From Amycolatopsis japonica (GTDB taxonomy: Bacteria; Actinomycetota; Actinomycetes; Mycobacteriales; Pseudonocardiaceae), in NCBI RefSeq assembly GCF_000732925.1, contig NZ_CP008953.1, forward strand, positions 7,433,001 to 7,497,000: 64,000 nucleotides of DNA, in the 5' to 3' direction. Shown piece after piece: positions 32,884 to 40,340 of this stretch. The translations under genes and the position numbers were made by a program. Position 1 is the first letter of the stretch. Every line of letters begins with the position of its first letter. The notes under the pieces were generated by a model. It worked only from the letters and a program-made list of their open reading frames with translations, made no database searches and was not told the DNA's origin.

Positions 32884-32905
32884 TTGCCTTGACGCCAAGG
32901 GCAAG
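32884..32905 (+). promoter_or_regulatory. Candidate MerR operator and promoter
   Basis: TTGCCTTGACGCCAAGGGCAAG is given here only by position: an imperfect palindrome with TTGCC and GGCAA ends and CCTTG/CAAGG inner arms. TTGACG can serve as -35 and TTACGCT at 32908-32914 as -10, with the long (about 19 base) spacing typical of MerR-controlled promoters. It lies 17 bases before the merR start. Confidence 0.6.
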
Positions 32906-32921
32906 GTTTACGCTCGGGACC

Positions 32922-33317
32922 ATGCGGATCGGCGAACTCGCCGCGCGTACCGGAACCACCACCCGCGCGCTGCGTTTCTATGAGTCACAAGGGCTTCTCG
33001 ACGCACGGCGCGCGTCGAACGGGTACCGGGAGTACGACGAGGACGATTTCCGTCTGGTGAACGAGATCCTGACCCTGCAAGCGGTGGGGCTCAGTCTGGA
33101 GGACACCAGGCCGTTCGTCGAGTGCCTGCGCGCCGGGCACGAGACCGGCGATTCGTGCGCCGATTCGATCGAGGTCTACCAACGCAAACTCGCCGAGGTG
33201 GACGCCTGTCTGGCCAGGCTCAACGACGTGCGGGACAGCCTCCTGACCAAACTCGCCGGCGCGCTGAAAACGCCGCCGGGACCGTGCGTCGTCGTGCCGC
33301 GAACCGAGGAGGCCTGA
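32922..33317 (+). CDS. MerR family transcriptional regulator
   Basis: 131-residue MerR regulator. The N-terminal winged helix is complete: MRIGELAARTGTTTRALRFY and YEYDEDDFRLVNEI-like wing (seen as NGYREYDEDDFRLV). A dimerisation coiled coil follows (~80-118). Cys residues at GDSCADS and near the C-terminus (GPCVVVP) could sense metal or redox state. ATG 32922 is selected because the operator lies just upstream; an earlier GTG 32889 would begin inside it. The thioredoxin gene starts on the base after its stop codon, so regulator and thioredoxin are a tight operon, suggesting a thiol or redox signal. Confidence 0.92.
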   Translation: MRIGELAARTGTTTRALRFYESQGLLDARRASNGYREYDEDDFRLVNEILTLQAVGLSLEDTRPFVECLRAGHETGDSCADSIEVYQRKLAEVDACLARLNDVRDSLLTKLAGALKTPPGPCVVVPRTEEA

Positions 33318-33653
33318 GTGTCCCTTTCCGTCGTCACCGACGAAACCTTCCCAGCGCTCGTCCTGGACCAGGACAAGCCCGTCCTGGTGGACTTCTGGGC
33401 GCAATGGTGCCCGCCTTGCCACATGATCGCGCCGGTGCTCGAACAGATCGCCGAAGAACGTGCCGGATCGCTGATCATCCGCAAGCTCAATTCCGACGAA
33501 AACCCGCTCACGGCAAGGAATTATCAGGTCATGTCCCTGCCGACTTTGATCCTCTTCCGCGACGGGAGTCCTGTGTGGACGACCGTCGGCGCCCGGCCGA
33601 AGGCGCGGCTGCTGGCCGATCTGGACGCCGTTCTGCAGCCGTCCCTCTCGTGA
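33318..33653 (+). CDS. Thioredoxin with WCPPC active site
   Basis: 111-residue thioredoxin-fold protein. PVLVDFWAQWCPPCHMIAPV places the redox cysteines at 31 and 34; the dipeptide is Pro-Pro rather than the Gly-Pro of housekeeping thioredoxin, which usually shifts the redox potential. The cis-Pro loop VMSLPTLILFRDG is present. GTG 33318 directly follows the MerR stop, so it is a dedicated target of that regulator. Its own stop codon (in CTCGTGAG) lies inside the left end of the element at 33647, which suggests the element's arrival redefined the 3' end. Confidence 0.9.
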   Translation: MSLSVVTDETFPALVLDQDKPVLVDFWAQWCPPCHMIAPVLEQIAEERAGSLIIRKLNSDENPLTARNYQVMSLPTLILFRDGSPVWTTVGARPKARLLADLDAVLQPSLS

Positions 33654-33877
33654 GTGGCAGGACGGTTATCGAGGTGTAAGGCAAAGTTGGCGCATTTCGG
33701 GCACGACTGGGGGATGCGGCACCGCATTCGCGTGCTCAGACACGGATCTCGCGTGATTAAAGGCGGATCTCGCGTGCTTGGCAGGGGCGAAGGGGCCCTT
33801 CGCCGCATCGGACGCGGCGAAGGGAGCCTTCACCCCACCACCGAACCCGCCCACGAACCTGAAACGCCACTCACGAG
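33647..33877. repeat. 231-bp intergenic element with 12-bp inverted ends
   Basis: The ends CTCGTGAGTGGC and GCCACTCACGAG are perfect inverted repeats related to family G at 16805. Inside are two direct copies of CGGATCTCGCGTG (about 33742 and 33762) and an 18-base inverted repeat with one mismatch (33789-33806, 33814-33831). No coding frame is convincing here; the region 33654-33940 otherwise holds nothing I can identify. It could be a small non-autonomous mobile element or a composite terminator. Confidence 0.55.
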
Positions 33878-33940
33878 CCCTATCGCGAACCGCGCGGTAA
33901 TTGTGTTGCGCGAGCGACACCCCGCTCGCATCCTTCACCC

Positions 33941-34045
33941 ATGACATCGACCCTCACCTTCCTGCCGCCGTCCACCGTCGTCCGACGGGTGCGGAAGCAG
34001 CAGCAGGCCGGGTCCGGGTGGAGGCCGACACCAGTCCGACCGTGA
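33941..34045 (+). CDS. Possible 34-residue leader peptide of LysE gene
   Basis: ATG 33941 opens a 34-codon frame with a basic middle (VVRRVRKQQQAG) whose TGA overlaps the GTG start of the LysE gene. A hairpin GCGAGCG/CGCTCGC lies just before it (about 33910-33928). Such stop-start overlap with a hairpin could couple translation, but there is no ribosome site and the frame may be fortuitous. Confidence 0.3.
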   Translation: MTSTLTFLPPSTVVRRVRKQQQAGSGWRPTPVRP

Positions 34046-34665
34046 GCGCCGCGTTCGTCGCCGGTCTGCTCGCCGGGTATGGCATCGCCATCCCGGTGGG
34101 CGCGGTCGGGACCTATCTCGTGGTGTTGACGGCCAGGTCGGGGCTCAGGATCGGCGCGTACGCCGCGCTCGGGGTCGCCACCGCGGACGGGCTTTACGCC
34201 CTGGTGGCGGTCCTCGGCGGGGGCAAGCTGATTCCGGTCATCGAGCCGATCGCGGTGCCACTGCGCTGGATTTCGGTCGTGGTCCTGCTCGGGCTGGCCG
34301 TCCACATCGGATTCACCGGGGTCCGGAACTACCGTGACTCAGCGAAGGCCGAGCTGACCGAACCGGTCGCGATCGGGCCGGTCAAGGTCTACGTGAGCCT
34401 CCTCGGAATCACCCTGCTGAACCCGATGACAGTGGTCTACTTCGCGGCGCTCGTACTCGGCAGCAAGGACATGGCCGCGGCGAGCGGGGCGGAACACGTC
34501 GTCTTCGTGCTCGCGGCGTTCGCGGCCTCGGCCAGCTGGCAGTTGTTCCTCGCGGGCGGCGGCGCCGTGCTCGGCAAGGCACTGACCGGACGTCGTGGAC
34601 GGCTGGCGACCACGCTGGCGTCCAGCGCGCTCATCACCGTGCTCGGCCTTCGCCTTCTTTGGTGA
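34042..34665 (+). CDS. LysE family transporter
   Basis: ~207-residue, six-helix membrane exporter of the LysE/RhtB type. The N-terminal AFVAGLLAGYGIAIPVGAVG, LGVATADGLYALVA and the signature LLGITLLNPMTVVYFAAL identify the family, which exports amino acids or other small cations. GTG 34042 gives a normal LysE N-terminus; GTG 34018 is also in frame with GGAGG nearby only inside it. The gene is preceded by the short leader frame and the 33647 element, and is followed 46 bases later by a glyoxalase-fold gene. The substrate is not predictable. Confidence 0.87.
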   Translation: MSAAFVAGLLAGYGIAIPVGAVGTYLVVLTARSGLRIGAYAALGVATADGLYALVAVLGGGKLIPVIEPIAVPLRWISVVVLLGLAVHIGFTGVRNYRDSAKAELTEPVAIGPVKVYVSLLGITLLNPMTVVYFAALVLGSKDMAAASGAEHVVFVLAAFAASASWQLFLAGGGAVLGKALTGRRGRLATTLASSALITVLGLRLLW

Positions 34666-34711
34666 CGAATCGAGGACTGTAGGTGTCCTCATCGCTTGCG
34701 AGGCTGTGCCC

Positions 34712-35137
34712 ATGACCGAAACCCAGCAACGCCCGGCTTCCCTTCACTCCTACCTCGCATACAGCGATGCCCCGAAGGCGCTTCGCTGGCTCGAACGCGC
34801 CTTCGGCTTCGAGACCACCACGGAGTATGCCGACGACAAGGGGTTGATCCTGCATTCGGAACTGCGGCGCGGCGAAGTCCGGATCATCGTGTTCAGCGCG
34901 GAAGAGGACTACGACCGCCCGGCCCGCAAGGGCGAAACCGTCGGCCACGGCCTCTACGTCAGCCTTCCGACGCAAGAGGCCGTGGACGCCGTCTTCGCTT
35001 CCGCCATCGACGCCGGCGCGACGCCGGTCTGGAAACCGGAGAACACCGAATGGGGCAACTACCGTTGCCGTGTCGACGATCTCGAAGGGTACGAATGGAC
35101 TTTCGGCACGTACGTCCCCGGCGAGCCGCAGGGTTAG
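34712..35137 (+). CDS. VOC (glyoxalase/bleomycin-resistance) family protein
   Basis: 141-residue vicinal-oxygen-chelate protein made of two beta-alpha-beta-beta-beta repeats: HSYLAYSDAPKALRWLERAF and HGLYVSLPTQEAVDAVFASA, ending DLEGYEWTFGTYVPG. The pattern is that of the PhnB/'YciA-like' glyoxalase subgroup. It may be a dioxygenase-like enzyme or a drug-binding resistance protein; metal ligands are not clear by eye. ATG 34712 has no strong ribosome site. Its stop overlaps the convergent peptidase gene by four bases. Confidence 0.8.
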   Translation: MTETQQRPASLHSYLAYSDAPKALRWLERAFGFETTTEYADDKGLILHSELRRGEVRIIVFSAEEDYDRPARKGETVGHGLYVSLPTQEAVDAVFASAIDAGATPVWKPENTEWGNYRCRVDDLEGYEWTFGTYVPGEPQG

Positions 35138-36894
35138 AGCAGCCGCGCGAACCACTCGCGGGTGCGGCGCAGCAGATCCAGCTGATGCGCCCGCCCGCGA
35201 ATCGAATGTCCTTCGCCGGGATAGACCACGAAGTCGTGTTCGACGCCGAAGTGGCGTAGCGCGCGATGGAAGAATTCCGCCTGGGACAGCGGGACGTTCG
35301 TGTCGTCCGCACCGTGCACGATCAGCACGGGGGTCTCGATCTCCGACGCGTGGGAGATCGGGCTGAGCCGATCGTGCCGGTGCGGACCGGTCCCTTCCCA
35401 GCCGGTACTTCCGCCGAGCGCGGCTTCGAACGGGCCGAACTCGCCGGTCGCGGCGAGCATCCCCCAGTCACAGATTCCGGCGCCCATCAACGCCGCCTTG
35501 AACCGCCTGGTCCGGCCGACGGCCCAGGCCGACACGAACCCGCCGTGGCTCCAGCCCGCGATGCCGAGCCGATCCGGATCGGCCACCCCTTCGGCGACGA
35601 GCAGATCGATCCCGGTTTCGAGATCGCTCCATTCCTCCAGCCCGACCCGTCCCGCGACGGCGGCGGCGAATTCGTGGCCATGTCCTTGTCCCCCACGGGC
35701 ATTCGGCAGGAAGACCGCGTGCCCCGCCAGCGCGAGCCATTGCGCGGACGGGAACCAGCCGAGCCGGAAGCCGTCCGCGTACCGGTCGTACGGCCCGCCG
35801 TGCGGCAAGGTGATCAGGGAGAACGGGCCGTCATCCCGGGTCTTTCCCGGCGGGAGGACGAGCAGCCCGTCCAGAGCCAGGCCATCGGAAGCCTTGTAGG
35901 ACAACCGTTCCTGAGCGCCCCAAGTGATTTCGGCGAATTCCGGCGCCGTGTCGCTCACCCTCGCCAAGGGCTCGCCGATCGGTCCACAATGGACATCCTT
36001 CGGCCGGTGAGCGGTGCTCAGCACGATGGCCACGACCTCGCCGTTCGAAGCGACGGCGTCCGCTTGCCCGCGCCAGAACGCCACTTCTCCTGATCCGAGC
36101 CGATGGAGGGCCGTGTCGAGCCCGTCGGCGACGAGCATCAGCGGCGCACCGGAATCGACCTGCGCGAGCCTGATCGGGCAGGCCGATTCCGGCGTCATGT
36201 TCCGATGTTCGGCGGTTTCCACGGGCACGTCGAAGACCGCCCAGCCACCCACCATCTCCGGTGTCGCGAGATAGGCGACGTGCCAGTCTTCGCCGTTCCG
36301 CCACCAGACCGGGCTCGTGGCTTCGACCGCGGTCCTCCCGAGGTCGCGCCGCTCCCCGGTTTCCAGGTCCAGCACGGAAAGCCGGGGTTCGAGCCCGCCG
36401 GGATCGAGCTCCGGGGTGGGCCAGGTCAGCACCGCGAGCGCCCCGTCGTCCTGACGGCGGGCGACACCGACGACGTGCTCGTCGACCAGCGTCCTGATCT
36501 CCCCGGTCCGCCGATCGAAACTCCGGAGCCGCGCCGGGCGGAGGCTCTCGCTCCAGACCCGGATGGCCACGGCGGGTGTCTCGTCCTCGGCGATGAACAC
36601 GATCCGTTCACGCATCGGGAGGAACGCGGTGATCTCGCTCCGCCAGGCGAACAGCGGCCCGTCCACCGTGTGGATCAGGCCGTCCCGGAGGAAGTAGAGG
36701 GAGTTCGACGACCATTTGGGCATGGAGCCCTCGGCCAGCCTCCGGGGTTCCTCGCGACCGTCGACGGACGCGAACCAGATCTCGGGAACGGGGTCCGCGA
36801 TGGTGTCGACCTGGTAGGCGACCCACCGCCCGTCAGCGGAAAGCGTGGGATTCGACGGGACTCGGCTGTCGGCGATCAGCTCAGCGGTCAGCAT
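35134..36894 (-). CDS. S9 family prolyl oligopeptidase-like peptidase
   Basis: Serine peptidase of 586 residues. The N-terminal ~330 residues are a beta-propeller (repeated LSADGRWVAYQ-type blades). The C-terminal hydrolase carries Ser449 in IAGWSHGGF, Asp531 in GADDTNVP and His563 in GEGHSIRG, the complete triad of the acylaminoacyl-peptidase/dipeptidyl-peptidase branch. LPHGGPYDRYADGF provides the oxyanion loop. No signal peptide is seen, so it is cytoplasmic. ATG 36894 is used. It lies just downstream of the ArsR-AHSA1 pair on the same strand with four bases between, so it may belong to that operon. Confidence 0.9.
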   Translation of the reverse strand: MLTAELIADSRVPSNPTLSADGRWVAYQVDTIADPVPEIWFASVDGREEPRRLAEGSMPKWSSNSLYFLRDGLIHTVDGPLFAWRSEITAFLPMRERIVFIAEDETPAVAIRVWSESLRPARLRSFDRRTGEIRTLVDEHVVGVARRQDDGALAVLTWPTPELDPGGLEPRLSVLDLETGERRDLGRTAVEATSPVWWRNGEDWHVAYLATPEMVGGWAVFDVPVETAEHRNMTPESACPIRLAQVDSGAPLMLVADGLDTALHRLGSGEVAFWRGQADAVASNGEVVAIVLSTAHRPKDVHCGPIGEPLARVSDTAPEFAEITWGAQERLSYKASDGLALDGLLVLPPGKTRDDGPFSLITLPHGGPYDRYADGFRLGWFPSAQWLALAGHAVFLPNARGGQGHGHEFAAAVAGRVGLEEWSDLETGIDLLVAEGVADPDRLGIAGWSHGGFVSAWAVGRTRRFKAALMGAGICDWGMLAATGEFGPFEAALGGSTGWEGTGPHRHDRLSPISHASEIETPVLIVHGADDTNVPLSQAEFFHRALRHFGVEHDFVVYPGEGHSIRGRAHQLDLLRRTREWFARLL

Positions 36895-36898
36895 GTGT

Positions 36899-37339
36899 TC
36901 ATACTGCCGACAAAGCCTTCCCCAGTGCGTCGAGCCAGCATCCGGTTCCCTGCTCGCGCCAGGCCGGTTCTTCCTGTCCGTCGAGGAAGGTGCCCTGCTC
37001 GATCAGCGTCAGGCGGGTGCCGTCCGCCTCGGGTTCGAGCAGCACCGTCGTGAGCGAGACGGTCGCGAGGACGTCGTCGGTGGACAAGGACGTGGCGTAG
37101 ACGATCCGCTCGTTGTCGACGATGTCCTCGTACCGCGAATCGGCGATCAGCTTCCGGCCGTCGCCATGGGGACCCGTGGTGATCTCGCGGCCACCGACGC
37201 GGAAGTCCAGGGAATGCTCGCCACCGGACACGGTGAACCAGCCGGCTTTCGCGGCGGGATCGGCCCAGGCCGCGAAAACGCGTTCCGGCGACACGGGGTA
37301 GACGCGTTCGAGGGTGAACGTGGCGTGTTTGACGGTCAT
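36899..37339 (-). CDS. AHSA1/SRPBCC domain protein
   Basis: 146-residue START-like (AHSA1) protein: RVYPVSPERVFAAWADPAAK at the N-terminus, GWFTVSGGEHSLDFRVGG in the first sheet and TRLTLIEQGTFLDG near the C-terminus. Such proteins encoded directly after an ArsR regulator are very common in actinobacteria and probably bind a hydrophobic ligand; enzyme activity is unproven. ATG 37339 overlaps the ArsR stop by four bases. Confidence 0.9.
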   Translation of the reverse strand: MTVKHATFTLERVYPVSPERVFAAWADPAAKAGWFTVSGGEHSLDFRVGGREITTGPHGDGRKLIADSRYEDIVDNERIVYATSLSTDDVLATVSLTTVLLEPEADGTRLTLIEQGTFLDGQEEPAWREQGTGCWLDALGKALSAV

Positions 37340-37680
37340 GACCTGTTCCCTTCGTCGGAGTTCAGAAAGCCACCAAGACGATCGAGCCGGTGTTCCCAGC
37401 CGGTGCGCTGTCCGCCGAGCCAGTCCTCGGCCATCCGCAGGCCGTCCGGTTCGAGGTGGCAGGTGCGGACCCGCCCCGCCTTCTCCGACCGGACGAGCCC
37501 GCTCGCCTCCAGCACCTGGAGGTGCTGCATCACGGCGGGCAGCGACATCGACAGCGGCTGCGCGAGCTCCCCCACCGAGGCGGGTCCCCGGGTGAGGCGC
37601 TCGATCATTTCGCGGCGCGTCCCGTCGGACAGCGCCTTGAACACCTGATCCATCCGTTGGTTAGGCACATGCTTAACCAT
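37336..37680 (-). CDS. ArsR family transcriptional regulator
   Basis: 114-residue winged-helix repressor of the ArsR/SmtB family: DQVFKALSDGTRREMIERL, SVGELAQPLSMSLPAVMQHL (recognition helix) and VLEASGLVRSEKAGRVRTC. Unlike metal-sensing ArsR proteins it lacks a Cys-x-Cys metal site, as usual for regulators paired with AHSA1 proteins. ATG 37680 gives the common N-terminus MVKH-; ATG 37653 is an alternative. The palindrome at 37660-37677 overlaps codons 1-7, so the protein probably represses its own operon by binding at the start codon. Confidence 0.88.
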   Translation of the reverse strand: MVKHVPNQRMDQVFKALSDGTRREMIERLTRGPASVGELAQPLSMSLPAVMQHLQVLEASGLVRSEKAGRVRTCHLEPDGLRMAEDWLGGQRTGWEHRLDRLGGFLNSDEGNRS

Positions 37681-37717
37681 CCACCCACGCCGAGCGATAG
37701 TCAAGTAAATGCTTAAC
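37660..37717 (-). promoter_or_regulatory. Candidate ArsR operators
   Basis: GTTAGGCA-CA-TGCTTAAC (37660-37677) is an 18-base near-perfect palindrome across the arsR start. A matching half site TGCTTAAC recurs at 37710-37717. TTGACT on the minus strand (37699-37704) could be the -35 box between them. Confidence 0.6.
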
Positions 37718-38411
37718 TTTCTGCGGTCATCCCCTCCACGAGCAGCCACTGCGACGCCAGGTACGAGGTCAGCACGAAGGTTTCGAGATTGGCTCGCACC
37801 CGCTCGCTGGTGACGAAGTTGCGGCGGATCAGGATCGCCAGATCCGACGCGGAGAACAGCAGCGCACCGGCGGCGATCCAGGTCCGGCGGTCACCCGACG
37901 GGATCACCATCCCGCCCGCGACCTTGGCCTTCGGCGCCAGTACCGGGTCCGCCGCGAGGGTCGACGTCGTGCTCAGCAGGCCTCCGTAGGCCGAAAGCAC
38001 CGAAGAGACCGGAGAGGGCTTCGGCAACGCCATCGCGACCGCGGCCGCCGCCCACGCCGCCAGCCGGGGCGACGCGGTCGCCGCGCGCGGACGAGCACCC
38101 CGGCGCCACAGCAGCGCGGAGTACAGCACCTGCATCAAGCCGAACGACGTCGCGCCCTTGATCAGCTCGCCGTCTTCATCGGACCGGCCCATGAAATGGT
38201 CGCCCGCGCCGGCCGCGATCAACGCGGCGACGAGCAACCCCTTCTCCCCCGGCGCAAGCCCCCGCGAACGCGCGACCCGGGCGGCGAGTACCGGAACCGC
38301 GGCAGGTTTGGTCGCGAGTTGCAGCTTCCGATTACCCGTTCTGGCGGAGTACACCGTGCCGATCGCGGCACCGGCGAACAACACGCGTTCGGCGATCTTG
38401 AGGGCTTTCAC
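37713..38411 (-). CDS. YhhN family (lysoplasmalogenase-like) membrane protein
   Basis: ~232-residue protein with seven or eight membrane helices. AAGAGDHFMG (~69-78) and GALLFSASDLAILIRR near the C-terminus are the two conserved blocks of the YhhN/TMEM86 family, whose characterised members hydrolyse lysoplasmalogen. GTG 38411 is preferred because GGAGG lies six bases upstream; the preceding TTG would fall inside that spacing. Its end overlaps the distal ArsR half site. The membrane-lipid role is inference by family. Confidence 0.82.
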   Translation of the reverse strand: MKALKIAERVLFAGAAIGTVYSARTGNRKLQLATKPAAVPVLAARVARSRGLAPGEKGLLVAALIAAGAGDHFMGRSDEDGELIKGATSFGLMQVLYSALLWRRGARPRAATASPRLAAWAAAAVAMALPKPSPVSSVLSAYGGLLSTTSTLAADPVLAPKAKVAGGMVIPSGDRRTWIAAGALLFSASDLAILIRRNFVTSERVRANLETFVLTSYLASQWLLVEGMTAES

Positions 38412-38463
38412 CAACCACCTCCGGAACTTATTTCTGGGTAAGTTACCAGGAGGTCAGTCTGAT

Positions 38464-39447
38464 TCAGACGGCTTCGCGGAAGGTGTTCCGGTACGCGCTC
38501 GGCGAGACCCCCAGCGCCGCCTGCAGATGCTGGCGCAGCGAGGCGGCAGTGCCGAAACCCGCCTCGGCGGCGACCTTGTCCACCGGCAGATCGGTCTCTT
38601 CGAGCAGCTGACGCGCCCGTTCGATCCGCTGCTGGGTCAGCCACTGCAACGCCGAAATCCCGACCTCGTCGCGGAACCGCCGCGTGAACGTCCTCGTGCT
38701 CATCGCCTCTTTCGCCGCCAGCTCGCGCAGCGTCAGCGGCCTGTCGAGATTCTCCAGCGCCCAGGCCCGGGCCGCCGCCGTCGACGAGGACTGCGGCTCC
38801 GGCACCGGCCGCCGGATGAACTGCGCCTGCCCGCCCTCGCGATGCGGCGAGACGACCGTTCCGCGCGCGACCTCGTTCGCGACCGCGGCACCGTGATCAC
38901 AGCGGATCATGTGCAGGCAGAGGTCGATCCCGGACGCGACGCCCGCCGCGGTGAGGACGTTCCCGTCGTCGGTGTAGAGCACGTTCGGGTCGAGGGCGAC
39001 CTTCGGGAACTTCGCCTGGAAGTCCAGCGCCGAACGCCAGTGCGTGGTCGCCTTCCGGCCGTCGAGCAGACCGGCGGCGGCGAGCACGAAGGCACCCGTG
39101 CAGATCGACGCGATCCTGGCCTCCGGCCGGATCAGCTCCAGCGCCCGGGCCAGCGGCTCGGTGAGGTCGTGCCCCGAAGGTTCGTATTCGGTGGAGGACG
39201 CCGGGATGACGACGGTGTCGGCCTCGGCCAGCACTTCCGGGCCGTGCGCGACCGAGATGGTGACGTCGGCGTCGGTCCGGATCTGCCCGGGTTCCGGCGT
39301 GCAGGTGACGACTTCGTAGAGCGGCTCGCCGTCGGCCGATCTGGCCGTGCCGAACAGCCGGGTGACGATGCCCAGCTCCATCACCAGCATTCCGTGCCGG
39401 ACCAGCACGGCGACCCGATGGCGGCCGGGATGCGTGAAAAAGCCCAT
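38464..39447 (-). CDS. GlxA-type transcriptional regulator (DJ-1/PfpI plus AraC)
   Basis: ~327-residue two-domain regulator. The N-terminal DJ-1/PfpI domain has the ICTGAFVLAAAGLLDGR block, with Cys at the usual nucleophile elbow, and TTHWRSALDFQ. The C-terminal AraC domain has two HTH motifs (LTLRELAAKEAMSTRTFTRR and DKVAAEAGFGTAASLRQHLQ). Proteins of this kind often control oxidative or nitrogen catabolic genes. ATG 39447 is chosen; upstream in-frame ATGs at 39474 and 39465 are possible. It is divergent from the quinone oxidoreductase gene 70 bases away, its most likely target. Confidence 0.88.
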   Translation of the reverse strand: MGFFTHPGRHRVAVLVRHGMLVMELGIVTRLFGTARSADGEPLYEVVTCTPEPGQIRTDADVTISVAHGPEVLAEADTVVIPASSTEYEPSGHDLTEPLARALELIRPEARIASICTGAFVLAAAGLLDGRKATTHWRSALDFQAKFPKVALDPNVLYTDDGNVLTAAGVASGIDLCLHMIRCDHGAAVANEVARGTVVSPHREGGQAQFIRRPVPEPQSSSTAAARAWALENLDRPLTLRELAAKEAMSTRTFTRRFRDEVGISALQWLTQQRIERARQLLEETDLPVDKVAAEAGFGTAASLRQHLQAALGVSPSAYRNTFREAV

Positions 39448-39517
39448 GGCTCGATTCTTGCACATGTTGTCCATCGGGCCACTCGTTTCGACGACGGGAC
39501 CGAGCGACGGTGAGACC

Positions 39518-40288
39518 ATGAACGTGCTGTGGATCTTCGCTCACCCCGAACCCCGTTCCCTCGGCGGCTCGCTGCGCGACGAGGGCTTGCGCACCCTCCG
39601 CGCGCAGGGCGCCGACGTCCGGGAATCCGATCTGTACGCGATGAAATGGAAGGCCGTCGTCGACGCCGACGACTTCGGCCGGGCCGCCTCCACGGAGCGG
39701 CTCATCGTCGGCTCGACGTCGAAGGACGCCTTCCGGACGGGCGAACTCGGCGAGGACATCCGCGCCGAGCACGAAAAGCTGGCGTGGGCGGACACCGTGA
39801 TCTTCCAGTTCCCGTTGTGGTGGTACGGAATGCCCGCGATCCTCAAGGGCTGGTTCGACCGCGTCTTCGTCAAGGGTTTCGCCTACGGCGTCCAGCGCCC
39901 CGACGGCCGGACGGCACGCTACGGCGAAGGAGCACTGGCCGGGAAACGCGCCATGGTCGTGCTGACCGCGGGCGCGCCGGAGGCCACCATCGGACCGCGT
40001 GGCGTGAACGGCGAGATCGGCGATCTGCTGTTCCCGCTTCAGCACGGAACACTGTGGTACGCGGGGATGTCCGTGCTGCCGCCGTTGACGATCTGCGGCG
40101 CCGACCGCGTTTCGCCCGAGCAGTACGAGGCCGCCGCGGAGTCACTCCGCGAGCGACTGCGGACACTGTCCACTCAGGACCCGATCCCGTTCCGCCGTCA
40201 GAACGGCGGCGACTACGACGACGCCCTGGTCCTGCGAGACGAACTGGCGCCAGGGCGGAGCGGTATCGGCGTCCACCTCGCCGGTTGA
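39518..40288 (+). CDS. NAD(P)H dehydrogenase (quinone), flavodoxin-like
   Basis: FMN/FAD flavoprotein of 256 residues, KefF/NQO1/MdaB-type. IFAHPEPRSLGGSLRD binds the phosphate of the flavin, FQFPLWWYGMPAILKGWFDR is the family signature, and LTAGAPEATIGPRGV follows. It should reduce quinones by two electrons using NAD(P)H, protecting against redox cycling. GGTGAG precedes ATG 39518. It is read divergently from the GlxA-type regulator. The TGA stop lies within the -35 box of the next promoter. Confidence 0.9.
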   Translation: MNVLWIFAHPEPRSLGGSLRDEGLRTLRAQGADVRESDLYAMKWKAVVDADDFGRAASTERLIVGSTSKDAFRTGELGEDIRAEHEKLAWADTVIFQFPLWWYGMPAILKGWFDRVFVKGFAYGVQRPDGRTARYGEGALAGKRAMVVLTAGAPEATIGPRGVNGEIGDLLFPLQHGTLWYAGMSVLPPLTICGADRVSPEQYEAAAESLRERLRTLSTQDPIPFRRQNGGDYDDALVLRDELAPGRSGIGVHLAG

Positions 40289-40313
40289 CCTAATATTACG
40301 TCGCGGTTATATT
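40285..40313 (+). promoter_or_regulatory. Near-consensus housekeeping promoter
   Basis: TTGACC (40285-40290), 17-base spacer, TATATT (40308-40313). The spacer contains the palindrome TAATATTA. It drives the SRPBCC gene whose AGGAGG (40331-40336) and GTG 40341 follow. AT-rich for this genome and close to the sigma-70/HrdB consensus. Confidence 0.7.
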
Positions 40314-40340
40314 TCCCTCACGGCACATTAGGAGGTAACC

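Noticed and set aside
33654..33944. Two opposite ~95-codon frames in the gap after thioredoxin
   Set aside because: Both are translations of the hairpin and direct repeats (for example KAPFAASDAAKGPFA) and have no ribosome site.
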